Source: an uncultured Agromyces sp.
Lineage (GTDB): Bacteria; Actinomycetota; Actinomycetes; Actinomycetales; Microbacteriaceae
DNA: 64,000 nt
Reading direction: 5' to 3'
Assembly (NCBI GenBank): GCA_913053875.1
Contig: CAJXGN010000003.1
Location: forward strand, 270,864 to 334,863
In this document: positions 35,707 to 44,985 of the stretch, one piece after another
How the letters are laid out: the number at the start of each line of letters is the position of its first letter
Position numbering within the stretch: the first letter of the stretch is position 1
The notes under the pieces: generated by a model
The model's input: the letters and a program-made list of their open reading frames with translations, nothing else
Databases searched by the model: none
Told to the model about the DNA's origin: nothing
Position numbers and translations under genes: made by a program

Positions 35707-36369
35707 CTACGACTCCGCACGCGCCGCCGCAGCAGCCCGTTCGACCCACTTCGGCTCGTCGCCGTAGCGCTGGAACGACACCAGCCGCCCCGCGGCGCTG
35801 TCGTCGATGAGCTGCTGGAGCCGCCGGTCGCGCGTCGCCTGCTGCTTCGCGGTGAGGATCCAGTTCGTCACGACGGCGCGGTACGAGGGGGTCGCCTCGT
35901 TCCAGAAGGCGGTGGCGGGGGCGGATGCCGCGAGCTGCTCGGCGTACTCGGGCGGCAGTTCCGTGAGCCGCGTCTCCGACGAGTACCCGGTCGCCTGGTC
36001 GGCACGCCGGCCCTCGAACGCGGCGATGCCGGCAGGTCGCATCCGCCCCTCGGCCGTCAACCGCTCGACGAGCGCGATGTTCACTGCCGACCAGACGCTC
36101 GTGCGCTTGCGCGGGGTCCAGCGCTGGCGCCGGGCGTCCTCGTCGATGCGCTGGCCGACCGAGTCGATCCAGCCGAAGCAGAGCGCTTCGGGCACCGCCT
36201 CCTCCCACGTGAGGCCCCGGTCTGGGACGTGCTTCTTGTAGAGCCCCATCCAGAGCTCGGTCTCGGTCTCGTGGTTCGCCACGAGCCAGGCGCGGAACTC
36301 CTCGGGCCCGGTGAAGAACAGCGCCGGTCGCTCGGGCGTGCCGCCGGGCGTTCCGATCTGGGCGGTCAT
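35707..36369 (-). CDS. YdeI/OmpD-associated family protein
   Basis: A 220-residue protein of the YdeI/OmdA type: ALFFTGPEEFRAWLVANHETETELWMGLYKKH, LTWEEAVPEALCFGWIDSVGQRID, RWTPRKRTSVWSAVNIALVERL and the C-terminal PEYAEQLAASAPATAFWNEATPSYRAVVTNWI are diagnostic. The molecular function is unknown; members are linked to stress or antimicrobial peptide tolerance in some bacteria. ATG 36369 is used. Divergent from the DUF151 nuclease gene (101 bases). Confidence 0.85.
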   Translation of the reverse strand: MTAQIGTPGGTPERPALFFTGPEEFRAWLVANHETETELWMGLYKKHVPDRGLTWEEAVPEALCFGWIDSVGQRIDEDARRQRWTPRKRTSVWSAVNIALVERLTAEGRMRPAGIAAFEGRRADQATGYSSETRLTELPPEYAEQLAASAPATAFWNEATPSYRAVVTNWILTAKQQATRDRRLQQLIDDSAAGRLVSFQRYGDEPKWVERAAAAARAES

Positions 36370-36470
36370 GCGACGAGTGTGCCACCAGCCCCCGACGGGC
36401 GCACTCCCGCCCGATGCGTCCCGAACGTGGGACGATGGAACCGTCACGCCCGCCGAAACCGGGAGGTGCC

Positions 36471-36965
36471 ATGATCCGGGTGCACGTGCTCGGCGTCGCG
36501 CTCGACGCGTCGGGGCAGCACATCGTGCTGCTCGAACCGCTCGAGGGCGAGTCCGGCGAGGGGCGCGTGCTGCCGATCTGGATCGGGTCGCAGGAGGCCA
36601 CGTCGATCGTCATCGCGGTCGAGGGCGCACGGGCGCCGCGACCGCTGTCGCACGACCTCATCACGACGCTGTTCGAGGCGCTGGACGCCCGGGTGGAGCG
36701 GGTCGAGGTGACCCGGCTCGACGAGGGCACCTTCTACGCCGAGCTCACGATCGTGACGCCGACCGGCACCCAGGTGCTCGACTCGCGGCCGTCGGACGCG
36801 ATCGCGCTCGCGGTGCGCGCCGACGCGCAGTTGCTCGTCGCCGAGGAGGTGCTCGACGAGGCCGGCGTGCCGGCCGACATGGTCGACCTCGCGCGCGACG
36901 AGGAGAAGCTCGACGAGTTCCGGAAGTTCCTCGACACGGTCGACCCGGAGGACTTCGAGGGCTGA
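36471..36965 (+). CDS. Bifunctional nuclease family protein (DUF151)
   Basis: A 164-residue DUF151 protein: MIRVHVLGVALDASGQHIVLL, VLPIWIGSQEATSIVIAVEG, RPLSHDLITTLFEALDARVERVEVT and the hallmark SRPSDAIALAVRADAQLLVAEEVLDEAG. Plant and mycobacterial relatives show DNase/RNase activity. ATG 36471 has a textbook GGGAGG ribosome site. In actinobacteria this gene is often found near MerR regulators; that context is absent here. Confidence 0.92.
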   Translation: MIRVHVLGVALDASGQHIVLLEPLEGESGEGRVLPIWIGSQEATSIVIAVEGARAPRPLSHDLITTLFEALDARVERVEVTRLDEGTFYAELTIVTPTGTQVLDSRPSDAIALAVRADAQLLVAEEVLDEAGVPADMVDLARDEEKLDEFRKFLDTVDPEDFEG

Positions 36966-37010
36966 GGACAGGGCGGGCCGCCGGCATCCGCTGCTCAGTA
37001 TCATCGGGGG

Positions 37011-37406
37011 ATGCGACGCGCAGACGTGGTCCGTTCCCTGTTCGACGACGGCTGGAACCGTGGCGACTTCTCGCCCACGGCCGACTGGCTGGGCGACTAC
37101 CGGGTGCACGTCGGCGGCCGCACCATGGAGCTCGACGTCGCGCGCACGGACGCGCTGCTCGCGCGCTGGCGCATCGGCTTCCCCGACCTGCGCTTCGACG
37201 TGCACCGCATGGTCGACGCCGGCGACGAGATCGCCGTGCACCTCACGCTCACCGGCACGCACCTGGGCGAGTGGAACGGCCGGCCCGCGACCGGCAACCG
37301 GGTGTCGGTGCCGCACGCCATGTTCTTCCGCTTCGACGGTGATCGCCTCACCGACATCTGGGAAGTCGTCGACACGGGTGCGATGGACGCGCAGCTCGGC
37401 GCCTGA
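37011..37406 (+). CDS. SnoaL-type ester cyclase-like protein
   Basis: A 131-residue NTF2-fold protein of the SnoaL polyketide-cyclase group (VRSLFDDGWNRGDFS, LLARWRIGFPDLRFDVHRMVDAGDEIAVHLTLTGTHLGEW, HAMFFRFDGDRLTDIWEVVDTGAMDAQLG). Outside polyketide clusters these proteins have unassigned small-molecule roles. It lies 45 bases after the DUF151 gene on the same strand. Confidence 0.87.
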   Translation: MRRADVVRSLFDDGWNRGDFSPTADWLGDYRVHVGGRTMELDVARTDALLARWRIGFPDLRFDVHRMVDAGDEIAVHLTLTGTHLGEWNGRPATGNRVSVPHAMFFRFDGDRLTDIWEVVDTGAMDAQLGA

Positions 37407-37423
37407 CCGCCTCTGCCGGCCGG

Positions 37424-39313
37424 TCAGGTGGCCCGCGCCGCCTCGAGCGCGGCATCGCCGCTTCGCCGGCGGGCCACGCCCGCATACGCGAGCCCGAGGC
37501 CGATGAGCGCCCACACGCCGAGCGCGACGAGCGCGCCCCAGCCCGAGCCGACGTCGATGGCGGCGAGCAGCAGCACGTTCCCGGGCCCGGTCGGCAGGAA
37601 CGCGGCGAGCGTCTCGAGCGCGTTCGGCACGGTCGACGAGGTGCCCACGACGAGGGCGACCACCGCCACGAGCGCCGCGAGCGTGCGGCCGACGCCGTCG
37701 AACGCAGCCGCCAGCCCGTGGTTCACGACCGCGTAGATCGTGCCGAGGAACACGCAGGCGGCGCCGAAGCCGATCCAGTACGCCGGGTCGACCGCGAGGA
37801 AGCCCGTCACCGCGAGCGCGACGACGAGGCCCTGGCCCGCACCGAGCGCCGCGGCCGGCCACGCCCCCGCGAGCATGAGCCGGAACGACGACGCCGACCC
37901 GAGCAGCCGCGCGGCAGGTACCGATCGCCACGCCAGCGCGATCACGAGCCCGCCGACCCACAGCGCGACGACCGCGAACAGCGGCACCGACTGCGAGCCC
38001 GCGGCGGGCAGGTCGAGCTCGGCCGACACCGGCTTCGCGACCACCGCCGAGAGCGTAGTGATGTCGTCGTCGGTGTAGGTCGGGATCTGCTCGACCGCCT
38101 CGGCGAGTCCGTCGGCGAGCTGCGCGGCCCCGCTGTCGACCTCGGCGGCTCCGGATGCGGCGGACTCGGCGCCCTCCGCCACCGACGCGCCGCCCGCGGC
38201 GGACTCGCCGGCCCCGGCCGCCACCTCGTTCGCCCCGGCGGCCGACGCGTCCACGCCCGCCACGAGCCCGGGGATTCCGTTCGCAAGTTGCTGGTTGCCG
38301 GCGGCGACCTGGTCGGCGCCCGCCGCGAGGGCGGCGACGTCGCTGTTCGCGGTCTGCAACCGGCCGAGCGCCGCGGTGGCCCGGTCGCACAGGCCGCCCG
38401 GGCCGGGCAGTGCGCACAGGTCGGTCACGATGGTCGCGAACTCGGCCGTCGCGCCCGCGAGCGCGGCCGAACCGGCGTCGATCGCCGCCGCCACCTGCGC
38501 CGACCCGGCGGCGAGCTGCGCGGTCTGCCCGGGCAGCGGCTGCACCGACGAGTCGAGCTGCGCGAGGCCCGCGGCGAGCGACTCCGCGCCCGCGTCGAGC
38601 GAGTCGAGCCCGGCCGAGAGCTGCTCGGCGCCCGAGGCGAGCTCCTCGGTGCCCGACGCGAGGCTCGCCGCGCCGTCGGCCAGTTGCGCGGCGCCGTCGG
38701 CCGCCTCCCCGATCGACTGGTTGATCTGGTTGAACCCGTCGTACACGTTCGACAGGTACCGCTCGGTGAGCTGCTGGTTGAGCGTCGCGACGGCCTGCTC
38801 CACGAGCACGGCCGTGAGCGCGGGGTCGAGGTACGCGGTCGCGGGCGTGGTGGTCACCTCGAGGCTCGCCGGCACGGCGTCGGCGGCCGGCCCCGAGATC
38901 GAGGTGGCGTTCGCCGAGAACGACGGCGGAATGGTCACGACCGCCGCGTACGTGCCCGCCTCGAGCCCGGTGCGCGCGTCGTCGTCGTTCGTGAGCACCC
39001 AGGCGAAGTTCGGTTCGGCGGGGGCGGGGGTGGCCGTGGCATCCGGCCCCGGATCGTCGGGCGCGCCCAGCCCCGCGTCGCCGCCGATGAGGTTCGCCGC
39101 GAACTCGCGCCCGAGCGGCACGGTCTGCCCGTTGACCGTCACCGGCTGGTCGTCGTTCACGATCGCCGCGGTGACCCGGTCGAGGTGCTGCGACGGCGCC
39201 GACAGCGCCCACGCGAGCAGCACCGCGACGAGCACGGGCAGGAGCAGCAGGCCGACGACGGTCGTCCACGCGGGCCGCTCGACCCCGCGCGTCGCGTCGA
39301 ACGGCGCCCTCAC
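37424..39313 (-). CDS. YhgE/Pip-like membrane protein
   Basis: A 629-residue membrane protein. One N-terminal helix (TTVVGLLLLPVLVAVLLAWAL) is followed by an extracellular domain with TAAIVNDDQPVTVNGQTVPLG. A long stretch of heptad-like repeats rich in Ala/Gly/Ser (QLADGAASLASGTEELASGAEQLSAGLDSL..., residues ~200-430) and five or six C-terminal helices follow, the architecture of YhgE/Pip phage-infection-type proteins and ABC-2-like permeases. GTG 39313 overlaps the stop of the MMPL gene (GTGA), so the two are made together, probably as parts of one envelope export complex. Confidence 0.88.
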   Translation of the reverse strand: MRAPFDATRGVERPAWTTVVGLLLLPVLVAVLLAWALSAPSQHLDRVTAAIVNDDQPVTVNGQTVPLGREFAANLIGGDAGLGAPDDPGPDATATPAPAEPNFAWVLTNDDDARTGLEAGTYAAVVTIPPSFSANATSISGPAADAVPASLEVTTTPATAYLDPALTAVLVEQAVATLNQQLTERYLSNVYDGFNQINQSIGEAADGAAQLADGAASLASGTEELASGAEQLSAGLDSLDAGAESLAAGLAQLDSSVQPLPGQTAQLAAGSAQVAAAIDAGSAALAGATAEFATIVTDLCALPGPGGLCDRATAALGRLQTANSDVAALAAGADQVAAGNQQLANGIPGLVAGVDASAAGANEVAAGAGESAAGGASVAEGAESAASGAAEVDSGAAQLADGLAEAVEQIPTYTDDDITTLSAVVAKPVSAELDLPAAGSQSVPLFAVVALWVGGLVIALAWRSVPAARLLGSASSFRLMLAGAWPAAALGAGQGLVVALAVTGFLAVDPAYWIGFGAACVFLGTIYAVVNHGLAAAFDGVGRTLAALVAVVALVVGTSSTVPNALETLAAFLPTGPGNVLLLAAIDVGSGWGALVALGVWALIGLGLAYAGVARRRSGDAALEAARAT

Positions 39314-42174
39314 GAATGCCCCCACGACTCGGCGAGCTGCGGAGCACCGACCAACTCGAGCGGGACCCGGGCGACACCTGCGGGCAACAGGTCGTCGACG
39401 TCGGCCGGGTCGTCGCACGCGACGATCAGGGTGAGCGGATGCCCCGTGCGAGCCTCCGCACCGCGCCGCGCGTCGTCGAGCACGGCGCGAAGCTCATCTC
39501 GCGCGGCCGGGTCGGCCACGCCGTCGGCGCCGTCGAGCGCCACGACGATCGCGTCGCCGTGGAGCGCAACACGTAGCGCCGCGGCCGGGTCGTCGCCGAC
39601 CAGCTCGGCCACCGCCGACCGGCCGCGCACCGACGCCGCCCGGGTCGGCAGCACGAGGTCGGCCACCTTGCAGCGCCCCTCGGCGATGCCCAGCCGACCG
39701 GTGAGCGCGAGCAGCAGGTCGGTGCGTTCCGCGGGGCTCCCCCCGGAGACGACGAGCACGTCGCCCGCGGGCACGCGCACGTCGAGCGGGTCGCCGCCCT
39801 CGGGCATCCGCTCGTGTCGGCACCCCTCGGCCGCGATCGCGAGCCGGTCGCCGGGCTCGGGCCACGACGCCAGCTCGTCCTCCTTCGTGAGCCCCTCGCC
39901 CTCGACGTCGAACGACGGCAGCACCCGGTCGAGCCACGCCGGCAGCCACCAGGCGTGCCGGCCGAAGGCCATGAGCACGGCAGGGATCAGGGTCATGCGC
40001 ACGATGAACGCGTCGATCGCGACGCCCACCGCGAGCCCGAACGCGATCGGCTGCATCGAGGCCTCGCCGTTCAGGATGAACCCGCCGAACACGCTCGTCA
40101 TGATGATCGCGGCGGCCGTGACCACGCGCGCCGACGCGTGGAAGCCGCGCTCGACGGCGGGCCGCGGCTCGTGGTGGTGCACCCAGTCCTCGCGCATGCG
40201 GCTGACGAGGAACACCTCGTAGTCCATCGCGAGGCCGAACAGCACGCCCATCACGATGATGGGCATGAAGCTCGTCACCGACCCGACCGACTCGACGTTC
40301 AGTGGCCCGGCGAGGAACCCGTCGACGAACACGAGGCTGGTCAGGCCGAACGCCGCGCCGATCGACAGCGCGTAGCCGAGCGCGGCCGTCACCGGCACCA
40401 CGACCGAGCGGAACACCATCGCGAGCAGCACGAGCGAGAGTCCCACGACCAGCAGCCCGAACGGCAGCATCGACGCGCCGAGCCGCTCGGAGATGTCGAT
40501 GCCGAGCGCCGTGTACCCGGTGACCGCGAGCGACACGGCGTACTGCTCGACGAAGTGGTCGTGCAGGCCGCGCAGCCGCTGCACGAGCTGCTCGGTCTCC
40601 GCCGAGTCGGGCGCGCCGGTCGGGATCACCTGGATCACCGCGGTGTCGCCGGTCTCGTTCGGGGTCGACAGCGGCACGGATGCCACGCCGGGCACGTCCG
40701 CCACCTCGGCGGCGATGTCGTTCACGAGCGTGACCGGGTCGGTCGACTGGATGACCGAGCCGGTGAGGATGAGCGGCCCGTTCGCGCCCGCGCCGAAGTG
40801 CTCGGCGATGAGGTCGTAGGTCACCCGGCCCGGCGACCCCTCGGGCAGCGACCCCGAATCGGGCAGCGCGAGCCGCAGCCCGAGCGCGGGGAACGCGGCC
40901 AGTGCAAGCAGCCCGGTCACGAGCACGATCGTGACCGGCGGCCACTTCGTGACGGCGCGCACCCAGTGGCCGAAGAAGCCGCCGGGGCGGTGGGCGGATG
41001 CCTCGGGCTCGGCGTCGTCGGCAGGAGTGTCGTCGGGCGTCGCGGCGTGGTTCGCCGTGCCCGGGGAGTCCGCCGGCTCAGGGGCATCCGCTTCGCTCTC
41101 GCCCTCGCTCGCGTCGGGTTCGGGCGCGTGCTTCCGGCCGGGCCGGTCGCGTCGGCGGAGCACGCGCCACCCGGCGAAGCCGAGCAGCGCCGGGGTGAGG
41201 GTGAGCGCGACCGCCGCGGCCGCCGCAACCGCGAGCCCCGCGGAGATGCCCGTGACGGTGAGGAACGGGATCTGCGCGACCGAGAGGCCGAGCAGCGCGA
41301 TGATGACCGTGGTGGCGGCGAACGCGACGGCAGAGCCCGCGGTCGCCACCGCGCGCGGGGCGGACTCCTCGGGCGGTATGCCGTGCTTCAGCTGGTCCTG
41401 GTGGCGGCTCACGATGAACAGCGCGTAGTCCACGCCGACCGCGAGGCCGAGCATGACCGCGAGCAACGGCGCGGTCGAGGTGACCGTCACCCATTGCGTG
41501 CCCGTGAGCACGATCGCCACCGCGACGCCGACGCCCGTGACCGCGGTGACGAGCGGCATGCCCGCCGCGACCAGGGAACCGAACGTGAGCAGCAGCACGA
41601 CCAGTGCGATGAGCAGGCTCGTCAGCTCGCTGATGCCGATGCCCGGATCGACCTGCGAGTAGAGGGCGCCGCCGACCGCGACCTTCGAGCCCTCGGGCAG
41701 CGCCTGCTCGAGGATCGTGCCCGCGGACTGCAGCGCGTCAGAGGTCGACGGGTCGACCGCCGTCGCGACCACCGAGAGCTGGATCGGCACGAGCACCGCG
41801 GAGTCGTCGCTCGCGATGTTCGCCGTGGACGTGCCCGTGTAGGGATCGGTCGCGCCCGAGACCTGCGGGATCGCCTCGATCGACGTGACCGCGTCTTCCA
41901 CCGCCTGCTGGAAGTCGGCGTCGGTGACGCTGCCGCCGTCGGGTGCGACCGCGACCAGCTGCGCCGACGTGCCCGAGAACTGCGGGAACGTGCGCGAGAG
42001 CGAGTCGAGCGCGTCCTGCGACTGCGTGCCGGGGAACGCGTACGTGTTGTCGGTGCCGACGCCGACGAGCCAGGCGATGCCGAGCAGCGCGGCCAGCACG
42101 AGCGCCCAGCCCACGACGACCAGCCGGCGGGCGTGGTAGGCCCATCGGCCGAGCGCGAACAGGGCTGCGGACAC
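39310..42174 (-). CDS. MMPL transporter fused to a degenerate ABC-ATPase-like domain
   Basis: A 954-residue protein. Residues ~1-735 are a full RND/MMPL transporter with two sets of about six helices: VGVDYALFIVSRHQDQLKHG and GLAMDYEVFLVSRMREDWVHH carry the two conserved GxxxDY motifs, with a cytoplasmic Asp/Glu-rich insert around residues 345-395. After DRVLPSFDVEGEGL the last ~200 residues resemble an ABC ATPase: DVLVVSGGSPAERTDLLLALTGRL in the Walker A place (no GKS/T) and DAIVVALDGADGV in the Walker B place. The nucleotide site looks dead. Its stop overlaps the YhgE/Pip gene. Lipid or siderophore export is typical of MMPL proteins; the substrate is unknown. Confidence 0.88.
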   Translation of the reverse strand: MSAALFALGRWAYHARRLVVVGWALVLAALLGIAWLVGVGTDNTYAFPGTQSQDALDSLSRTFPQFSGTSAQLVAVAPDGGSVTDADFQQAVEDAVTSIEAIPQVSGATDPYTGTSTANIASDDSAVLVPIQLSVVATAVDPSTSDALQSAGTILEQALPEGSKVAVGGALYSQVDPGIGISELTSLLIALVVLLLTFGSLVAAGMPLVTAVTGVGVAVAIVLTGTQWVTVTSTAPLLAVMLGLAVGVDYALFIVSRHQDQLKHGIPPEESAPRAVATAGSAVAFAATTVIIALLGLSVAQIPFLTVTGISAGLAVAAAAAVALTLTPALLGFAGWRVLRRRDRPGRKHAPEPDASEGESEADAPEPADSPGTANHAATPDDTPADDAEPEASAHRPGGFFGHWVRAVTKWPPVTIVLVTGLLALAAFPALGLRLALPDSGSLPEGSPGRVTYDLIAEHFGAGANGPLILTGSVIQSTDPVTLVNDIAAEVADVPGVASVPLSTPNETGDTAVIQVIPTGAPDSAETEQLVQRLRGLHDHFVEQYAVSLAVTGYTALGIDISERLGASMLPFGLLVVGLSLVLLAMVFRSVVVPVTAALGYALSIGAAFGLTSLVFVDGFLAGPLNVESVGSVTSFMPIIVMGVLFGLAMDYEVFLVSRMREDWVHHHEPRPAVERGFHASARVVTAAAIIMTSVFGGFILNGEASMQPIAFGLAVGVAIDAFIVRMTLIPAVLMAFGRHAWWLPAWLDRVLPSFDVEGEGLTKEDELASWPEPGDRLAIAAEGCRHERMPEGGDPLDVRVPAGDVLVVSGGSPAERTDLLLALTGRLGIAEGRCKVADLVLPTRAASVRGRSAVAELVGDDPAAALRVALHGDAIVVALDGADGVADPAARDELRAVLDDARRGAEARTGHPLTLIVACDDPADVDDLLPAGVARVPLELVGAPQLAESWGHS

Positions 42175-42284
42175 GGTCCCGCCCCCAATCGGTCACCTGC
42201 GGGGGATTGTGCGAAGCCGAGCGCTCCTCAACCTACGCGGGGTGTGCGGGGCTCTGCAACGGTCGCGCCCGAGTCGGTGCCGGG

Positions 42285-42746
42285 TCAGCCGCGGCGGCGG
42301 CGCTTCCCCTTCGCGGGGTTTCGCGCCCGCTCGACCTCGATCACCTCGGTCATGAACGTGCCCGGCTTCTCGGCGAGCCAGTTCTGCTCGACGAGCTGCA
42401 CGGGGGAGAGTAGGGTCTGCGCACGCACGTTGATCACGACGAGTTCCGGGCGGTACTCGTCGGTCGTGATGCGCCACTCGAGCGACGTGCAGCCGACGAG
42501 GTGCTCGCCCAGCGCGACACCCAGCGCGTTGATGCGCGTACGCGGGTCGCTGCGCTCGGGCGGGTTGATTCGCCGCCAGCGACCCGCCCAGTGGTCGTAC
42601 AGTGAGCGCACCTGTCCGGCGTCCGAGATGTCGGTGCCGGTGCTCTCGACGAGCTGCAGGTGCGCGTCGATCCACTCCCGCTCCTGCTCCACGAGCTCCG
42701 CCAGGGGCGGCAGCACGCTGCGAGAGCGGTTTCCGAAGAGTGGCAT
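42285..42746 (-). CDS. DUF3806 family protein
   Basis: A 153-residue protein with the DUF3806 core: WIDAHLQLVESTGTDISDAGQVRSLYDHW, DPRTRINALGVALGEHLV and LEWRITTDEYRPELVVINVRAQTLLSPVQLVEQNW. The C-terminus is very basic (RARNPAKGKRRRRG). Soluble, cytoplasmic, function unknown. ATG 42746 is the natural start; open sequence upstream in the same frame is antisense to the esterase gene and is not part of it. Confidence 0.83.
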   Translation of the reverse strand: MPLFGNRSRSVLPPLAELVEQEREWIDAHLQLVESTGTDISDAGQVRSLYDHWAGRWRRINPPERSDPRTRINALGVALGEHLVGCTSLEWRITTDEYRPELVVINVRAQTLLSPVQLVEQNWLAEKPGTFMTEVIEVERARNPAKGKRRRRG

Positions 42747-42858
42747 CAGCCCATTCTGCCCGTTGCCGGTGAACCGGCCCTGACGCCTTTTCGGGGGGTA
42801 CCGGAGGGGGTACGCCGCGTACTGCGCCCCGGGTGCATCGGGCGGATGCCGCGGGGCA

Positions 42859-44226
42859 CTACGCCGACCCGATGCGCACGTCGCCCGACCAGCCGCCGCC
42901 GGCCGGGACGCGGTCGGCCGCGATGCGTCCGTCGCGCGCGAACTCCGCCCACGCCGCGCGCAGCGGCGCACCGCCCGCGACCGTCGAGCGGCCGCCGTCG
43001 GGACGCAGCAGCGGGGCATCCGCCCACACCGTCGCCGGGAACAGCAGCGGCACCTCGATGGCGTGCGCCGCGCCGAGCGGGCTGCCGTCGGGTCGCAGCG
43101 AGACCTCGCCGACCTGCACGCGGGCGCCGCCCCGGGCGAGGGTCCTCCCGAAGCGGCGGCCGTCGCGGGCGTACACGGCGCGGGTGAGCACGCGGATGAG
43201 GACGGCACGGAGCATCCGCCCCACCACCGGCCGCTCGGCCAGCGCCCGCAGGCGCGGGTCGACCTCGATGAAGTAGGCGGCCTCGTCGCGGTTCCAGGTG
43301 ACGAGCACCTCGAGGCCGGCGGCGCGGTCGCGCCAGCGGTCGTGCATCTCGCCCGCTGCGGGCAACGGCGCGCGGCCGTACTGCGGGGCGAAGGCCATGC
43401 TCGAGCGGAGGCCGTCGCCCGCGGCCGCCTCCTTCGCACGCGCCTGCGCGGCGAGCACGTCGTCGACGGGCATGGTGGCATCGAGCGGGCCGGCTGCCCG
43501 GAGCATCCGCTCGTGCATCTGCCCGCGCCCGCCGAGGATGCCGAACGGGGCGCTCTGGATGATCGCGCGCCGCACGAGCCCCTCCGCACCGTCGGCCGCG
43601 ATGAGGTGCGCGACCGCGTCGGCGCCCGAGGACTGGCCGACGACGGTCACCGCATCCGGGTCGCCGCCGAACGCGGCGATGTGCGCGCGCACCCAGCGGA
43701 GCGACTCGATGAGGTCGAGGATTCCGAGGTTCGCGGGACGCCCCGCGTCGTCGTCGCCGACGAAGCCGAACAGGCCCAGGCGGCTCGTCACCGTGACGAC
43801 CAGCACGCCCTGCTCGCGCACCATCGCCGAGGCGTCGTGACCGGCCATGTCGCCGGCGCCCGACGCGTACGAGCCGCCGTGCATCCAGACGAGCACCGGC
43901 ACCGGGGCATCGGCTCGCTGTGCCGTGCGGGTGATGGTGAGGCGCAGGCAGTCCTCGTCGGGCACGCAGCCGCGCATCGGCTCGCCGACGAACGTGGCGC
44001 TCGGGCTTGCAGGCTGCGGGCAGGCGATGCGCGCATGCTGGAGACCGGCGCTCTCGGCGGGGTCGGGCGCGACCGGCTCGGGCGGCGCGAAGCGGTCGGC
44101 CCGCGCGTAGCGGATGTTGCGGATGCACACGACGTCGCCGTCGGCCATCGCGGGGAAGGCGCCGAGCGGCGTGTCGACGTCGACGCGCTCGCCGGGCACC
44201 GTGGTCGGGTGGGTGCGTTCGATCAT
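42859..44226 (-). CDS. Type-B carboxylesterase/lipase family protein
   Basis: A 455-residue esterase of the carboxylesterase type B family. It shows IRNIRYARADRFAPPEP, the acidic-loop DEDCLRLTITR, oxyanion motif VLVWMHGGSYASGAG, NLGILDLIESLRWVRAHIAAFGGDPDAVTVVGQSSGADA (nucleophile Ser in GQSSG) and LVTWNRDEAAYF. No signal peptide, so cytoplasmic. It is somewhat short at the C-terminus compared with the ~500-residue norm, and the active-site His is not obvious in the last third, so activity should not be assumed. Confidence 0.85.
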   Translation of the reverse strand: MIERTHPTTVPGERVDVDTPLGAFPAMADGDVVCIRNIRYARADRFAPPEPVAPDPAESAGLQHARIACPQPASPSATFVGEPMRGCVPDEDCLRLTITRTAQRADAPVPVLVWMHGGSYASGAGDMAGHDASAMVREQGVLVVTVTSRLGLFGFVGDDDAGRPANLGILDLIESLRWVRAHIAAFGGDPDAVTVVGQSSGADAVAHLIAADGAEGLVRRAIIQSAPFGILGGRGQMHERMLRAAGPLDATMPVDDVLAAQARAKEAAAGDGLRSSMAFAPQYGRAPLPAAGEMHDRWRDRAAGLEVLVTWNRDEAAYFIEVDPRLRALAERPVVGRMLRAVLIRVLTRAVYARDGRRFGRTLARGGARVQVGEVSLRPDGSPLGAAHAIEVPLLFPATVWADAPLLRPDGGRSTVAGGAPLRAAWAEFARDGRIAADRVPAGGGWSGDVRIGSA

Positions 44227-44325
44227 CCGGAGTGCTCCACGGCGACCATGCTAGGCGGGTGCGCGGGTGGTGCTCGGACGGCCGTGGATGACCGTGGATG
44301 ACCGGGGCGACTCGGGCTCCGGTGC

Positions 44326-44883
44326 TCAGTTGCAGGTGGCGTCGACCTGGATGCTGTGGGTCTCGCCGCCGAGGTCGGTGAAGGTGCCGTCCACCTGCAC
44401 CGTGCTCTCGGTGATCGTCACGCCCTCCGTGCCGGTTGCGCTGACGTCGATCGAAGGGTTCTCGGGCGAATCCGTGTCGAAGACCGTGATCTGGTACTCC
44501 ACGCCGTCTCCCGACACGCGGTCCTGTCCGCTGTCGTCGCGCGCGTCGACGAGCAGCTGCACGCCCTCCCCGTCGACCGTGGTGAACGCCGTCGAGCTGA
44601 ACGAGTAGACGTCGCTCCCGGTGTTCTCGTAGCCGGTCACGCAGAGGTAGCTCGGGTACTCCCAGGTCTCGCCGTCGACCGTGACCGTCGCCGAGCCCGA
44701 GCCGCCGGAGGCGTCGCCGCCGTCGTCCTCGGTGCCCGAGTCGCCCGTGCCGGTGTCCTCGGTCGACTGACTCGCTGCGTCGTCTTCGGCAGCGCCGTCG
44801 GTCGATGGCGACGATGCGCAGGCGGAGAGCGCGAGCGCTCCGGCGGCGAGGAGTGCGAGCAGTGCGGAGCGACGGCCGTTCAT
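44326..44883 (-). CDS. Hypothetical lipoprotein
   Basis: A 185-residue secreted lipoprotein. Signal peptide MNGRRSALLALLAAGALALSAC with the lipidated Cys at residue 22, then a ~40-residue Ser/Thr/Asp/Gly linker and a beta-rich domain (ATVTVDGETWEYPSYLCVTGYENTGSDVYSFSST, GVEYQITVFDTDSPENPSIDV, THSIQVDATCN) with two Cys that could pair. It looks like the small mycobacterial-type antigen/lipoprotein group; function unknown. It is divergent from the next alpha/beta hydrolase. Confidence 0.82.
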   Translation of the reverse strand: MNGRRSALLALLAAGALALSACASSPSTDGAAEDDAASQSTEDTGTGDSGTEDDGGDASGGSGSATVTVDGETWEYPSYLCVTGYENTGSDVYSFSSTAFTTVDGEGVQLLVDARDDSGQDRVSGDGVEYQITVFDTDSPENPSIDVSATGTEGVTITESTVQVDGTFTDLGGETHSIQVDATCN

Positions 44884-44985
44884 GAGGAACCCCCAGGTTG
44901 CTTGCGCCCCACCTTCCCGCCCGGTGGTGGACGCGTCATCAGTGCGTGCACCGACCGCCCCGCCGTGACGCGGCATGATGGCTGC

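Noticed and set aside
36414..36470. Longer start of the DUF151 protein
   Set aside because: The family begins at MIRVHVLG and the GGGAGG site fits ATG 36471.
42746..43589. N-terminal extension of the DUF3806 protein
   Set aside because: The frame is open but antisense or out of frame to the esterase gene and gives Arg/Ser-rich nonsense; the ATG at 42746 opens the conserved domain.
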